Shown here piece by piece: positions 1 to 6,275 of a stretch of 33,424 nucleotides of DNA. Under the pieces are notes generated by a model. It did no database searches. It saw only the letters and a list, made by a program, of their open reading frames with translations, and was not told the DNA's origin. The position numbers were made by a program, and so were the translations under genes. Every line of letters starts with the position of its first letter. Positions within the stretch are counted from its first letter, which is position 1. Source of the DNA: Flavimaricola sp. (GTDB lineage Bacteria > Pseudomonadota > Alphaproteobacteria > Rhodobacterales > Rhodobacteraceae); the NCBI GenBank assembly GCA_029255105.1, contig JAQWWH010000027.1, positions 1 through 33,424 of the forward strand. Direction: 5' to 3'.

Positions 1-500
1 AGGGCGCCATACAGGACATGCTGGCGCATATCGCCCCAATGGGCAGGGGGTTCCGGCATCTCGAGGTCTGACCGCGCAAGGGCCTCGGCCATATCGGCCA
101 GGCTGGTGTCCATCAGGCGGGAGTTGCCGTTGGTGCCCTCCCGTTCGTAGGTCACCCAATAGGGCCGCATGTAGCCCTCTTCAAAGACGTGAACGGTCAG
201 GCCACGACGCTTGGCCTCGGCCACCGCCTGGGCATGAATGGGACGGGTGTCGCCATAAAGCACGATGTCGGTGATCTGATGCGCCTCGACGAGGGCCGAA
301 AAACGCTCGGGCCAGGCCTCGGGGCTGTCCTGATATGCGATGTAGCCCGGGGCATTGAACCAAAAGGCCCTGTCGCCCGCGTTAAAGCCGACCCGCCAAA
401 CCTCGGCCCCGGCGGACCGTAGCATTCGGGCCAGACCGTGGAAGAAGGGACCGTGCGGCCCCTGTAGCATCATAAACCTGCGCGTTGCCTGCTGCGTCAT
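1..500 (-). CDS. kpsS: Capsular polysaccharide export protein KpsS, N-terminal part (runs off the left edge)
   Basis: The reading frame is open from about position 500 to the edge and encodes roughly 166 residues; the C-terminal half lies outside. It carries the hallmarks of the KpsS/capsule_synth family: LQGPHGPFF near the N-terminus, a later FNAGDRAFWF, the GDTRPIHAQA segment, and FEEGYMRPYWVT about residues 120-131. Known KpsS proteins act at the cytoplasmic face and, with KpsC, build the Kdo linker that attaches capsule to its lipid anchor. The start is uncertain. ATG at 500 has only AAGAAG just upstream, and in-frame ATGs also occur at 515, 518, 524 and 530. It diverges from ribE, so the roughly 150 bases between them should hold both promoters. 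No other capsule gene is visible here. Confidence 0.85.
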   Translation of the reverse strand, partial: MTQQATRRFMMLQGPHGPFFHGLARMLRSAGAEVWRVGFNAGDRAFWFNAPGYIAYQDSPEAWPERFSALVEAHQITDIVLYGDTRPIHAQAVAEAKRRGLTVHVFEEGYMRPYWVTYEREGTNGNSRLMDTSLADMAEALARSDLEMPEPPAHWGDMRQHVLYGA

Positions 501-656
501 CTTCTTATTGCCCATCATACTCATTAACATCAACGGGGTGAGGATACGGGACTGCTATGGCAAGACTATGGCACCTGCCGTGGTCGGGGCAAGCGATCTG
601 GGTGCCTTGCCGACAGAAGGGCAAGGGGCTAGGTCTGGGCGAAAGGAGACATTGGC

Positions 657-1259
657 ATGTTCACAGGCATCATCACGGATGTGGGCGAGGTTCTGGATGT
701 GGTGCAGGAGGGCGACCTGCGCGCCCGGATCGCCACCTCCTATGACGTGACCCGGATCGACATCGGGGCCTCCATCGCCTGCGACGGCGTCTGCCTGACG
801 GTGGTGGCACTGGGGCAAACGCCCCGGCCCTGGTTCGACGTACAGATCTCGGCCGAGACGGCGAACCTGACCAACATCGGGCGCAGCGGCTGGATGGCGG
901 GCAAACGGCTGAACCTTGAACGGGCCTTGCGGGTCGGGGACGAACTTGGCGGACACATCGTGTCGGGCCATGTTGACGGCGTGGCCGACCTTGTCGCCAT
1001 GCGGGACGAAGGCGACAGCACAAGAATGACCTTCGAGGCGCCAGAGGCGCTGGCCCGGTTCATTGCCTCCAAAGGTTCGGTGGCCCTCAATGGCACCTCC
1101 CTGACGGTGAACGAGGTTGAAGGGCGGACCTTCGGGATCAACGTCATTCCGCATACCAAGGCGGTAACCAACTGGGGGCAGATGGCGGTCGGCGATGCCG
1201 TCAACCTCGAGATCGACACCATGGCCCGCTACGTCGCCCGTCTCCGGGAATGGGATTGA
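657..1259 (+). CDS. ribE: Riboflavin synthase alpha subunit
   Basis: The enzyme dismutates two 6,7-dimethyl-8-ribityllumazine molecules to riboflavin plus the pyrimidinedione, the last step of riboflavin synthesis in the cytoplasm. The 200-residue product starts with the diagnostic MFTGIITDVG and has the expected duplicated lumazine-binding barrel. In the first half SIACDGVCLTV is followed by HIVSGHVDG; the second half repeats the pattern with SVALNGTSLTVNEV. Length is normal. A good ribosome binding site (AAAGGAGA, 641-648) precedes the ATG. It heads the run ribE, unknown gene, ribB, ribH, nusB, so it works beside its substrate supplier RibH. I see no FMN riboswitch in the upstream gap, and ribD is not adjacent. 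Confidence 0.96.
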   Translation: MFTGIITDVGEVLDVVQEGDLRARIATSYDVTRIDIGASIACDGVCLTVVALGQTPRPWFDVQISAETANLTNIGRSGWMAGKRLNLERALRVGDELGGHIVSGHVDGVADLVAMRDEGDSTRMTFEAPEALARFIASKGSVALNGTSLTVNEVEGRTFGINVIPHTKAVTNWGQMAVGDAVNLEIDTMARYVARLREWD

Positions 1260-1846
1260 CGGACCTCGCCGCCGCCAGACCGCCTCCCGGGCCAGGTCAC
1301 AACAACGGCCCCACCCTGGAGCCGGGCAACAGCTGGCGCAAATACGCCTGGACGCGCGCCCGGGCAGATCTGTTACCAACCCTCCCGATCGAGGTCCTGC
1401 GGCTGCGGGTCCGACGTGCGCAGGAACTTGGACTGCCCTACAAGACCTACGCAGGCGTTCGGGCCAGCACCGGGCGGGACGTCATCGGCTTTCTCTTCTC
1501 CTCCAATGCCCTTGACCTCTACCGCAAGGGGCAGGCGCTTCCCGAGGACCTCAGAACACGGCTCCAGGGGCTTGTGGCCTGCGACCGGACCGGCCTCGTC
1601 CATCCGCCGCTGACAGCCGAAACCCTGTTGGAACTGACCCCGCTCGACGCGGCCTTCCCGGCCCCTGCACCACATCTGTCCTGGTCGGGCATGCGCGACC
1701 ATGTCAAAGGGGTCATCAGAGCCCGCCGCAATCCGGCCGAAGGCTATCTGATCATCGGCGAAACACCCCAAGAACGAGACTGGGCAGAGGCTGCACAGGC
1801 CGCAGGCTTCCTGACGGGATCGCGGTACTTCAACCCCGCGCCCTGA
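1250..1846 (+). CDS. Conserved-looking hypothetical protein inside the riboflavin operon
   Basis: I do not recognise a named domain. The 198-residue product has a Pro/Gly-rich N-terminus, then a charged middle (residues about 28-80) rich in Arg and Leu with a helical look, including SWRKYAWTRAR and VLRLRVRRAQELGL. A C-terminal half holds LSWSGMRDHVKGVIRARRNP and a final HslU-like but unassignable GYLIIGETPQERDW. There is no signal peptide or membrane segment. The ATG at 1250 lies inside ribE (10-base overlap), and a TTG at 1256 overlaps the ribE stop codon, so translation is probably coupled to ribE whichever start is used. Its place between ribE and ribB suggests a role tied to riboflavin supply or simply co-expression; nothing in the sequence proves an activity. 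Confidence 0.8.
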   Translation: MGLTDLAAARPPPGPGHNNGPTLEPGNSWRKYAWTRARADLLPTLPIEVLRLRVRRAQELGLPYKTYAGVRASTGRDVIGFLFSSNALDLYRKGQALPEDLRTRLQGLVACDRTGLVHPPLTAETLLELTPLDAAFPAPAPHLSWSGMRDHVKGVIRARRNPAEGYLIIGETPQERDWAEAAQAAGFLTGSRYFNPAP

Positions 1847-1902
1847 TCCCTTCGCCCCCATCCCTTCGCCCCCATCGCTTCGCCCCCATGGCTTCGCTCT
1901 GT
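1847..1902 (+). repeat. 14-base tandem repeat directly after the stop codon
   Basis: Starting at the first base after the stop codon of the preceding gene, the unit TCCCTTCGCCCCCA occurs at 1847-1860 and 1861-1874. A one-base variant (TCGCTTCGCCCCCA) follows at 1875-1888 and a decayed fourth copy at 1889-1902. The fourth copy merges into the 33-base intergenic element that is repeated elsewhere in the window. No function is evident; strand is given relative to the upstream gene. Confidence 0.9.
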
Positions 1903-1924
1903 CCAAAATACTCCCGCCGGAGGC
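1891..1924 (-). repeat. Intergenic 33-base repeat element, copy A
   Basis: Read on the minus strand it begins GCCTCCGGCGGGAGTATTTT and ends GACAGAGCGAAG. It matches copy B at 16985-17017 at 31 of 33 positions, and a more diverged copy C lies at 27078-27108. The core is a small CTCC/GGAG hairpin followed by an A/T-rich run. All three copies sit just downstream of a stop codon and point the same way relative to that gene. Confidence 0.85.
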
Positions 1925-1977
1925 ATCCCCCGTAGGGGATGTCGCACGACCGCACAGGGTGCTGGGCAAAGACGTAA

Positions 1978-1995
1978 GGTGGGTTTCAACCCACC
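1978..1995. repeat. GGTGGGTT/AACCCACC hairpin upstream of ribB
   Basis: A perfect 8-base inverted repeat with a TC centre, preceded by GTAA. The same GTAAGGTGGGT half-site recurs in a longer perfect palindrome at 15066-15091, so this is probably a member of a small dispersed repeat family. It lies about 60 bases before the ribB start and could act as a partial terminator between the first two operon genes and ribB; there is no U-run to confirm this. Confidence 0.75.
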
Positions 1996-2055
1996 CCCCT
2001 TTGCAATCCTCGCAGGGTCCGCTATCTGGCCGGTCATGCAGCGCGGGGATCCAAG

Positions 2056-3186
2056 ATGACAATGCCGTTCGAAACACCCGGATCGGTGGAGCAGGACTGG
2101 TCCGACGCCATCTCCTCTATCGAGGAAATCATCGACGACGCCCGCAACGGGCGCATGTTCATTCTGGTCGATCACGAGGATCGTGAGAATGAGGGGGATC
2201 TGGTGATCCCAGCCCAGATGGCGACGCCGGACGCGATCAACTTCATGGCCAAGCATGGCCGGGGTCTGATTTGCCTGTCGATGACCGGGTCCCGGGTCGA
2301 TGCGCTGGGCCTGCCGCTGATGGCCTCGCAGAACTCCTCCCGGCATGAAACAGCCTTTACTGTCTCGATCGAGGCGCGCGAAGGGGTCTCGACCGGTATT
2401 TCCGCCCACGACAGGGCGCTGACCGTGGCCGTGGCCATCGACGGCTCCAAGACCGCCGCAGACATCGCCACCCCGGGCCATGTCTTCCCGCTGCGGGCCC
2501 GCGAGGGCGGCGTTCTGGTGCGGGCTGGGCATACCGAGGCTGCGGTCGATATCTCGCGTCTGGCCGGGCTCAACCCCTCGGGCGTGATCTGCGAGATCAT
2601 GAACGAAGACGGTTCCATGTCGCGGTTGCCCGATCTGGTGGCCTTTGCCCAGATGCATAACCTCAAGATCGGGACGATCAGCGACCTGATCGCCTATCGC
2701 CGCCGGCACGACAATCTGGTCCGGACCCGGACCACCCAGACCATCCAGTCCGAATTCGGCGGCGAATGGGAAATGCGTATCTATACGGATGAAACCCAAG
2801 GGGCGGAACATGTCGCACTGATCAAGGGGGACATCTCGGGCGACGAGCCGGTTCTGGTCCGGATGCACGCCCTCGACCCGCTGCTTGATATCATCGGCAC
2901 AGGTCCCAAGGGACGCGCCGGTGAGTTTGGCGATGCCATGCGCCTGATCGCCGAGGAAGGACGCGGCGCCCTTGTCCTGTTGCGCGATCTGCACATGAAG
3001 ATGGCGGCGACCGAAGAGGTTTCGCCCCAGACCCTGCGCCAATACGGGCTCGGCGCGCAGATACTGTCGTCTCTTGGCCTGTCCAAGATCGTCCTCCTTA
3101 CCAATTCGCCGCGACCCAAGGTTGTCGGTCTTGATGCCTACGGTCTTGAGATCACTGGCACCCGCAAGATATCGGAGATCGGATAA
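2056..3186 (+). CDS. ribB: 3,4-dihydroxy-2-butanone 4-phosphate synthase with degenerate GTP cyclohydrolase II domain
   Basis: The N-terminal domain (about residues 18-215) converts ribulose 5-phosphate to dihydroxybutanone phosphate plus formate, giving the four-carbon unit used by RibH. It has the acidic metal site DHEDRENEGDL (about residues 35-45), the substrate loop SRHETAFTVSIEA and GHTEAAVDISRLAG. The C-terminal half keeps the fold signature of GTP cyclohydrolase II (VALIKGD, later YGLGAQIL and LTNSP). The three zinc-binding cysteines are missing from the segment after VLVRMHA, and the GRGIGL loop is gone, so RibA activity should be absent and RibA must come from elsewhere. Such hybrids are known as RibBX. 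The start ATG follows GCGGGGA. Its TAA shares one base with the ribH ATG. Confidence 0.93.
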   Translation: MTMPFETPGSVEQDWSDAISSIEEIIDDARNGRMFILVDHEDRENEGDLVIPAQMATPDAINFMAKHGRGLICLSMTGSRVDALGLPLMASQNSSRHETAFTVSIEAREGVSTGISAHDRALTVAVAIDGSKTAADIATPGHVFPLRAREGGVLVRAGHTEAAVDISRLAGLNPSGVICEIMNEDGSMSRLPDLVAFAQMHNLKIGTISDLIAYRRRHDNLVRTRTTQTIQSEFGGEWEMRIYTDETQGAEHVALIKGDISGDEPVLVRMHALDPLLDIIGTGPKGRAGEFGDAMRLIAEEGRGALVLLRDLHMKMAATEEVSPQTLRQYGLGAQILSSLGLSKIVLLTNSPRPKVVGLDAYGLEITGTRKISEIG

Positions 3187-3716
3187 TGGCCGGCCCATCC
3201 CACTACGTCATGCCCCTGCCCAGCTTTGACACGCCGGTCAAACTGCTGATCGTGGCCTCGCCTTACTACAAGGACATCTCGGACAATCAGGTCGCCGGTG
3301 CGATCGCCGTGGCCGAAGCGGCCGGTGCGACCCATGAAATCGTCCATGTCCCCGGCGCCCTCGAGATACCGACCGCCATCGGCATCGCCGAGAGGATGAG
3401 CAACTTTGACGGCTATGTCGCCCTTGGTTGCGTCATTCGGGGCGAGACGACCCATTATGACACTGTCTGCAATGACAGCTCGCGGGCGCTTCAGCTGCTG
3501 GGCCTTCAGGGCCTGTGCATCGGCAACGGTATCCTGACCGTCGAAACCTACGATCAGGCCGCCGTCCGCGCCGACCCCGAAGGTCAGAACAAGGGGGGAG
3601 GGGCCGCTGCCGCCGCCCTGCATCTGATCGCGCTTGGCCGTAAATGGGGACAGTCGGAAAAAAGCGTCGGCTTTACCCGCGATATCCTGCTTGCCCGCGG
3701 GGGAGACGCGGTATGA
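3186..3716 (+). CDS. ribH: 6,7-dimethyl-8-ribityllumazine synthase
   Basis: Condenses the RibB product with 5-amino-6-ribitylamino-uracil to make the lumazine consumed by riboflavin synthase; the protein normally assembles into pentamers or icosahedral shells. The 176-residue product has the family landmarks: VPGALEIPTAI (about residues 55-65), the phosphate and catalytic segment GCVIRGETTHYDTVCN with its active-site His near residue 90, and GILTVETYDQA. Its N-terminus is slightly long, starting about 17 residues before LLIVASPYY. It overlaps ribB by one base (TAATG) and nusB by four (ATGA), so the three genes are translationally coupled. Confidence 0.95.
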   Translation: MAGPSHYVMPLPSFDTPVKLLIVASPYYKDISDNQVAGAIAVAEAAGATHEIVHVPGALEIPTAIGIAERMSNFDGYVALGCVIRGETTHYDTVCNDSSRALQLLGLQGLCIGNGILTVETYDQAAVRADPEGQNKGGGAAAAALHLIALGRKWGQSEKSVGFTRDILLARGGDAV

Positions 3717-4180
3717 GCCGCGCCCCGAATGCCAAACGCCAAATGAAGTCGGCCGCCCGCTTCTATGCCGTGCAGGCCCTGTTTCAGATGGAAGCCTCTG
3801 GCCAGATGGTCGATCCGGTTATTCGCGAGTTCGAAGATCACCGCTTTGGCGCGGTCTACGATGGCGATGAGATGGTCGAGGGTGATGTCGATACTTTCCG
3901 CAACCTGATGCAGGGGGCTGTCGACAATCAGGCGCGCGTTGACCAGATGACGGACCGCGCACTTGTGGCAAAGTGGCCGATCGCCCGCATCGACCCGACG
4001 CTGAGGGCGTTGTTCCGTGCCGCCGGGGCCGAGCTGATCGCAGGCAAGACACCTCCGAAGGTGGTGATCGTTGAGTTCATGGACATTTCAAATGCCTTCT
4101 TTCCTGAGGGCAAGGAATCCCGGTTCGTGAACGCGGTACTTGACCATATGGCCCGCGAGGCCCGCCCCGAGGCGTTCTGA
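3713..4180 (+). CDS. nusB: Transcription antitermination factor NusB
   Basis: NusB with NusE (S10) binds boxA RNA and supports processive transcription of rRNA operons. The 155-residue all-helical protein shows the family pattern: RFYAVQALFQMEASG near the N-terminus, then RIDPTLRALFRAAGAEL in the middle, and KVVIVEFMDISNAFFPEGKESRFVNAVLD at the end. The chosen ATG at 3713 overlaps the ribH stop as ATGA and has GGGGGAG about 6 bases upstream; a longer frame open further upstream would run through ribH and is not needed. The ribH-nusB pairing is a very common bacterial arrangement. About 80 bases downstream separate it from the next gene, which appears to have its own promoter. Confidence 0.95.
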   Translation: MSRAPNAKRQMKSAARFYAVQALFQMEASGQMVDPVIREFEDHRFGAVYDGDEMVEGDVDTFRNLMQGAVDNQARVDQMTDRALVAKWPIARIDPTLRALFRAAGAELIAGKTPPKVVIVEFMDISNAFFPEGKESRFVNAVLDHMAREARPEAF

Positions 4181-4205
4181 CGCTGCTGCCAATCTCGACT
4201 TAACC

Positions 4206-4234
4206 CTTGCAAGTCGCATGGTCCCACCTCATCT
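4206..4234 (+). promoter_or_regulatory. Predicted RpoH (heat-shock) promoter
   Basis: CTTGCAA at 4206-4212, a 15-base spacer, and CTCATCT at 4228-4234 match the sigma-32 consensus CTTGAAA / CCCATNT with one mismatch in each box. Start of transcription would be near 4241, leaving a roughly 19-base leader that contains the AAGGGAG binding site of the next gene. The geometry is identical to the candidate upstream of rpoH (12662-12690). This is an inference from motif match only. Confidence 0.45.
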
Positions 4235-4259
4235 TGGTCTTGTATCAAGGGAGTATACT

Positions 4260-4574
4260 ATGCCCGACCTCATCCGCCTTTACATCCGATCCGTGCTGAT
4301 CGGCTTTGCCTTGGCGGCGTTGCTGGTGGGCTTGCTCCTTGGTTTCAATCTCGCCAACCTGCGTCATCTTGTGACTCAATCGTCCGACGGACCGCTGGCT
4401 CTGTTCCTTTTGTGGTTCTTCAACGGCATCGTTTTTGCCGGGGTCCAGTTCGGCATTGCGATCATGGGCATGTCCTCGGGCGATGACGATGACGACTATC
4501 ATGGGGGAGGTGGACTGCGTGAGCCTGCCCTGATCCCAATTCCCGTACGTTCGGACACCCACCGCCACCCCTAG
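4260..4574 (+). CDS. Small inner-membrane protein of unknown function
   Basis: The 104-residue product has two predicted membrane helices, about residues 9-30 (VLIGFALAALLVGLLLGF) and 48-68 (LALFLLWFFNGIVFAGVQFG). A soluble tail begins with an acidic stretch of five Asp and then a Gly-rich YHGGGG. I know no function for it. The ATG at 4260 is supported by AAGGGAG at 4247-4253; the frame extends further upstream to 4140 but would then overlap nusB. It sits 35 bases before the HdeD-like gene, so the two are probably one transcript driven by the RpoH-like promoter just upstream, which would make them stress-induced membrane proteins. Confidence 0.78.
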   Translation: MPDLIRLYIRSVLIGFALAALLVGLLLGFNLANLRHLVTQSSDGPLALFLLWFFNGIVFAGVQFGIAIMGMSSGDDDDDYHGGGGLREPALIPIPVRSDTHRHP

Positions 4575-4609
4575 TCAAGGTGCCTCGGGTCGTCTGTCAG
4601 GACTGCATC

Positions 4610-5161
4610 ATGTCAAACGACCCCCAAAACCCCCAAGACCTTGTTGAGGCTGCCATCCGAGAGAACCGCGACAGGTTCCAGCGGCTTGGTTGGATCCTGG
4701 TGGTCATCGGCGCCCTTGCGATCCTGTTTCCGCTTGTCTCCAGCATCGCGGCCAAAGCCCTTGTCGGCTGGCTTTTGTTGATGTCCGGGGCGGCGATGCT
4801 ATATCACGCCTTTCAGGCGCGGACCTGGGGGTCCGCCCTGCAAAGTGGGGCCATCGGGCTAGTCAACCTCGCGCTTGGGGTCTACCTCGCCTTCTTTCCA
4901 TTGACCGGACTTGTCGGGCTGACGCTGCTACTTGGCCTTGTTTTCCTGCTGCAAGGGGGATTCGAAGGCGGCATGGCCCTGCGTCACCGGCCGCGCAAAG
5001 GATGGATATGGCTGGCGGTCAGCGGGATGGCGTCGTTCGGACTTGGATTTCTCTTGATCCTCGGTCTGCCTGGATCGGCCCTTTGGGCCATTGGCCTGAT
5101 GCTGGGGATCAACCTGCTGTCATCGGGGCTGTCATTTGTCGCGCTCGCCCGGAGCGTCTGA
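4610..5161 (+). CDS. HdeD family (DUF308) membrane protein
   Basis: The 183-residue product has about six closely spaced hydrophobic helices from residue 26 to the end, in the paired arrangement typical of HdeD/DUF308 proteins: short loops, WILVVIGALAILFP in the first helix, a conserved Gly-rich LLLGLVFLLQGGFEG near the centre. HdeD of enterobacteria contributes to acid resistance at high cell density; the molecular mechanism is unknown. ATG at 4610 has AGGA 9 bases upstream; a GTG at 4580 is possible but lacks a binding site. It follows the small membrane protein gene closely and probably shares its transcript. No clear terminator follows. Confidence 0.85.
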   Translation: MSNDPQNPQDLVEAAIRENRDRFQRLGWILVVIGALAILFPLVSSIAAKALVGWLLLMSGAAMLYHAFQARTWGSALQSGAIGLVNLALGVYLAFFPLTGLVGLTLLLGLVFLLQGGFEGGMALRHRPRKGWIWLAVSGMASFGLGFLLILGLPGSALWAIGLMLGINLLSSGLSFVALARSV

Positions 5162-5215
5162 TCCGGGCGATAAGTGGCGGGAACCGCGGCAACCGTGGGC
5201 GTGTTATTCCCGAGG

Positions 5216-5231
5216 ACCTGTATATACAGGT
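5216..5231. promoter_or_regulatory. 16-base perfect palindrome in the hdeD-mmcB gap
   Basis: ACCTGTATATACAGGT reads the same on both strands. It sits 55 bases after the hdeD-like stop codon in the longest gene-free stretch of the window (5162-5446). It resembles an operator for a dimeric regulator. The CTGT/ACAG arms are four bases apart rather than eight, so it is not an enterobacterial LexA site. Apart from this and the mmcB promoter I see nothing definite in the gap. Confidence 0.5.
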
Positions 5232-5417
5232 GGGCACCAGATAATCAGACCTGAATCTGAACAGAGCTAGTTCCCTCGGATTTGCTTAAGGCCACTGGAA
5301 TGAGACGCTTTTCACGAGAGGGGCAGAAACCCGCCAAGCGTTAACCTAGGGCCGCGACAAGGACGTTACAAGGGCTAGTCATCGCCCGTGGCCTGCAAGC
5401 TCCCAATGGGCGCACCC

Positions 5418-5446
5418 TTGACCGATGTTCACGGATTGTTCATAAA
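5418..5446 (+). promoter_or_regulatory. mmcB promoter with LexA (SOS) box
   Basis: GTTCACGGATTGTTC at 5427-5441 is an exact GTTC-N7-GTTC, the LexA operator of alphaproteobacteria. It lies between a TTGACC -35 (5418-5423) and a CATAAA -10 (5441-5446) set 17 bases apart, so bound LexA would block RNA polymerase. Transcription would begin about 7 bases after the -10, at or next to the ATG at 5453, which has no ribosome binding site; the mRNA may be leaderless. Confidence 0.85.
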
Positions 5447-5452
5447 TTGATC

Positions 5453-5926
5453 ATGCCAGAACCAAGCTTGTCCACAGGTATTGCAGACAGTCTTCGCGCC
5501 GGCCAGATCCTGGCCCGAGGTGTGTGCCGGCATCTGCTAAGCCACGACTTTGTCTCAGTCGAAGAACTCGTCCCGACCCAAGGGCTTAGGGTGGATGTCA
5601 TGGCATTGGGCCCCAAGGGCGAGGTTTGGGTGATCGAATGCAAATCCTCCCGCGCGGACTTTCAATCAGATCACAAGTGGCAAGGCTACCTTGAGTGGTG
5701 CGATCGGTTTTTCTGGGCGGTCGATGCCGACTTTCCAACAGAGATTCTGCCGGATGACACCGGGCTCATTCTGGCGGACGGCTATGACGCCGAAATCCTG
5801 CGGATGGGCTCAGAGACCCGACTGGCGCCAGCACGGCGCAAGGTCATGTTACAGAAGTTTGCCCGTCACGCCGCCCTTCGCTGGCACGCAGCGCGGGATC
5901 CGGACTTTAGCCGCGCCGCTTGGTGA
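5453..5926 (+). CDS. mmcB: MmcB family DNA repair protein (putative nuclease)
   Basis: MmcB is an SOS-induced protein that protects Caulobacter against mitomycin C; its biochemical activity is not established. The 157-residue product shows a PD-(D/E)XK-like nuclease arrangement: an acidic residue in LRVDVMALGP (about residues 45-54), then VWVIECKSSRADFQSDHKWQGYLEWCDRF with the E-x-K pair near residue 63-65. The later AVDADFPTEILPDDTGLILADGYDAEIL is typical of the family. A GTTC-N7-GTTC LexA box overlaps its promoter, which agrees with the assignment. The ATG at 5453 fits the family N-terminus but lacks a binding site. Its last 20 bases overlap the end of the convergent gene on the other strand. 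Confidence 0.85.
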   Translation: MPEPSLSTGIADSLRAGQILARGVCRHLLSHDFVSVEELVPTQGLRVDVMALGPKGEVWVIECKSSRADFQSDHKWQGYLEWCDRFFWAVDADFPTEILPDDTGLILADGYDAEILRMGSETRLAPARRKVMLQKFARHAALRWHAARDPDFSRAAW

Positions 5927-6104
5927 CCTGACGCGCTACCTTGGCAGCGGCACGGATCTCTTCTGCAATTTCCTCGGCTTCGTCAGGGTCGAAGTCCATC
6001 GGGATTTCTGCACCATGTGATTCGATAAAGATGCGAACCATGCCAAGGTCTGTCGGACCGATCTGCATATTCGCCTCAACGTCGCGTTCGGTGTCGATGC
6101 CCAT
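5907..6104 (-). CDS. Small conserved acidic protein (DUF6324-like)
   Basis: The 65-residue product begins MGIDTERDVEANMQIGPTDLG and contains FIESHGAEIPMDFDPDEAEEIAEEI followed by a basic helix (KVARQVTKRRG). The pattern agrees with what I recall of the DUF6324 family of Rhodobacteraceae, whose function is unknown; the family name is from memory. The ATG at 6104 has a strong GAAAGGAC upstream; a longer frame to 6161 exists but lacks a binding site. It is convergent with mmcB and the two coding regions overlap by 20 bases (5907-5926), so the end of each gene is constrained by the other. The gap from 6105 to the tRNA has no further gene. Confidence 0.72.
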   Translation of the reverse strand: MGIDTERDVEANMQIGPTDLGMVRIFIESHGAEIPMDFDPDEAEEIAEEIRAAAKVARQVTKRRG

Positions 6105-6275
6105 GCTGCGTCCTTTCAATGGGAACGTGCCGAGATAGTCCAAGGGAGGGCCGAAAGGCAAGGGGCGAGAGAGCCAGAGCGAAACAGCCGTCCCGAAACC
6201 CGGTATTCGGTGTAGGGGCGCGATTGTCCTTCCGGCCTTGCATTTGTGTGCGGCGAAAGCTAAATCGCCTCTAGT

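Noticed and set aside
501..656. FMN riboswitch upstream of ribE
   Set aside because: I looked for the conserved RFN core upstream of ribE and again upstream of ribB (1847-2055) and found no recognisable set of stems; the region instead holds repeats and a plain ribosome binding site.
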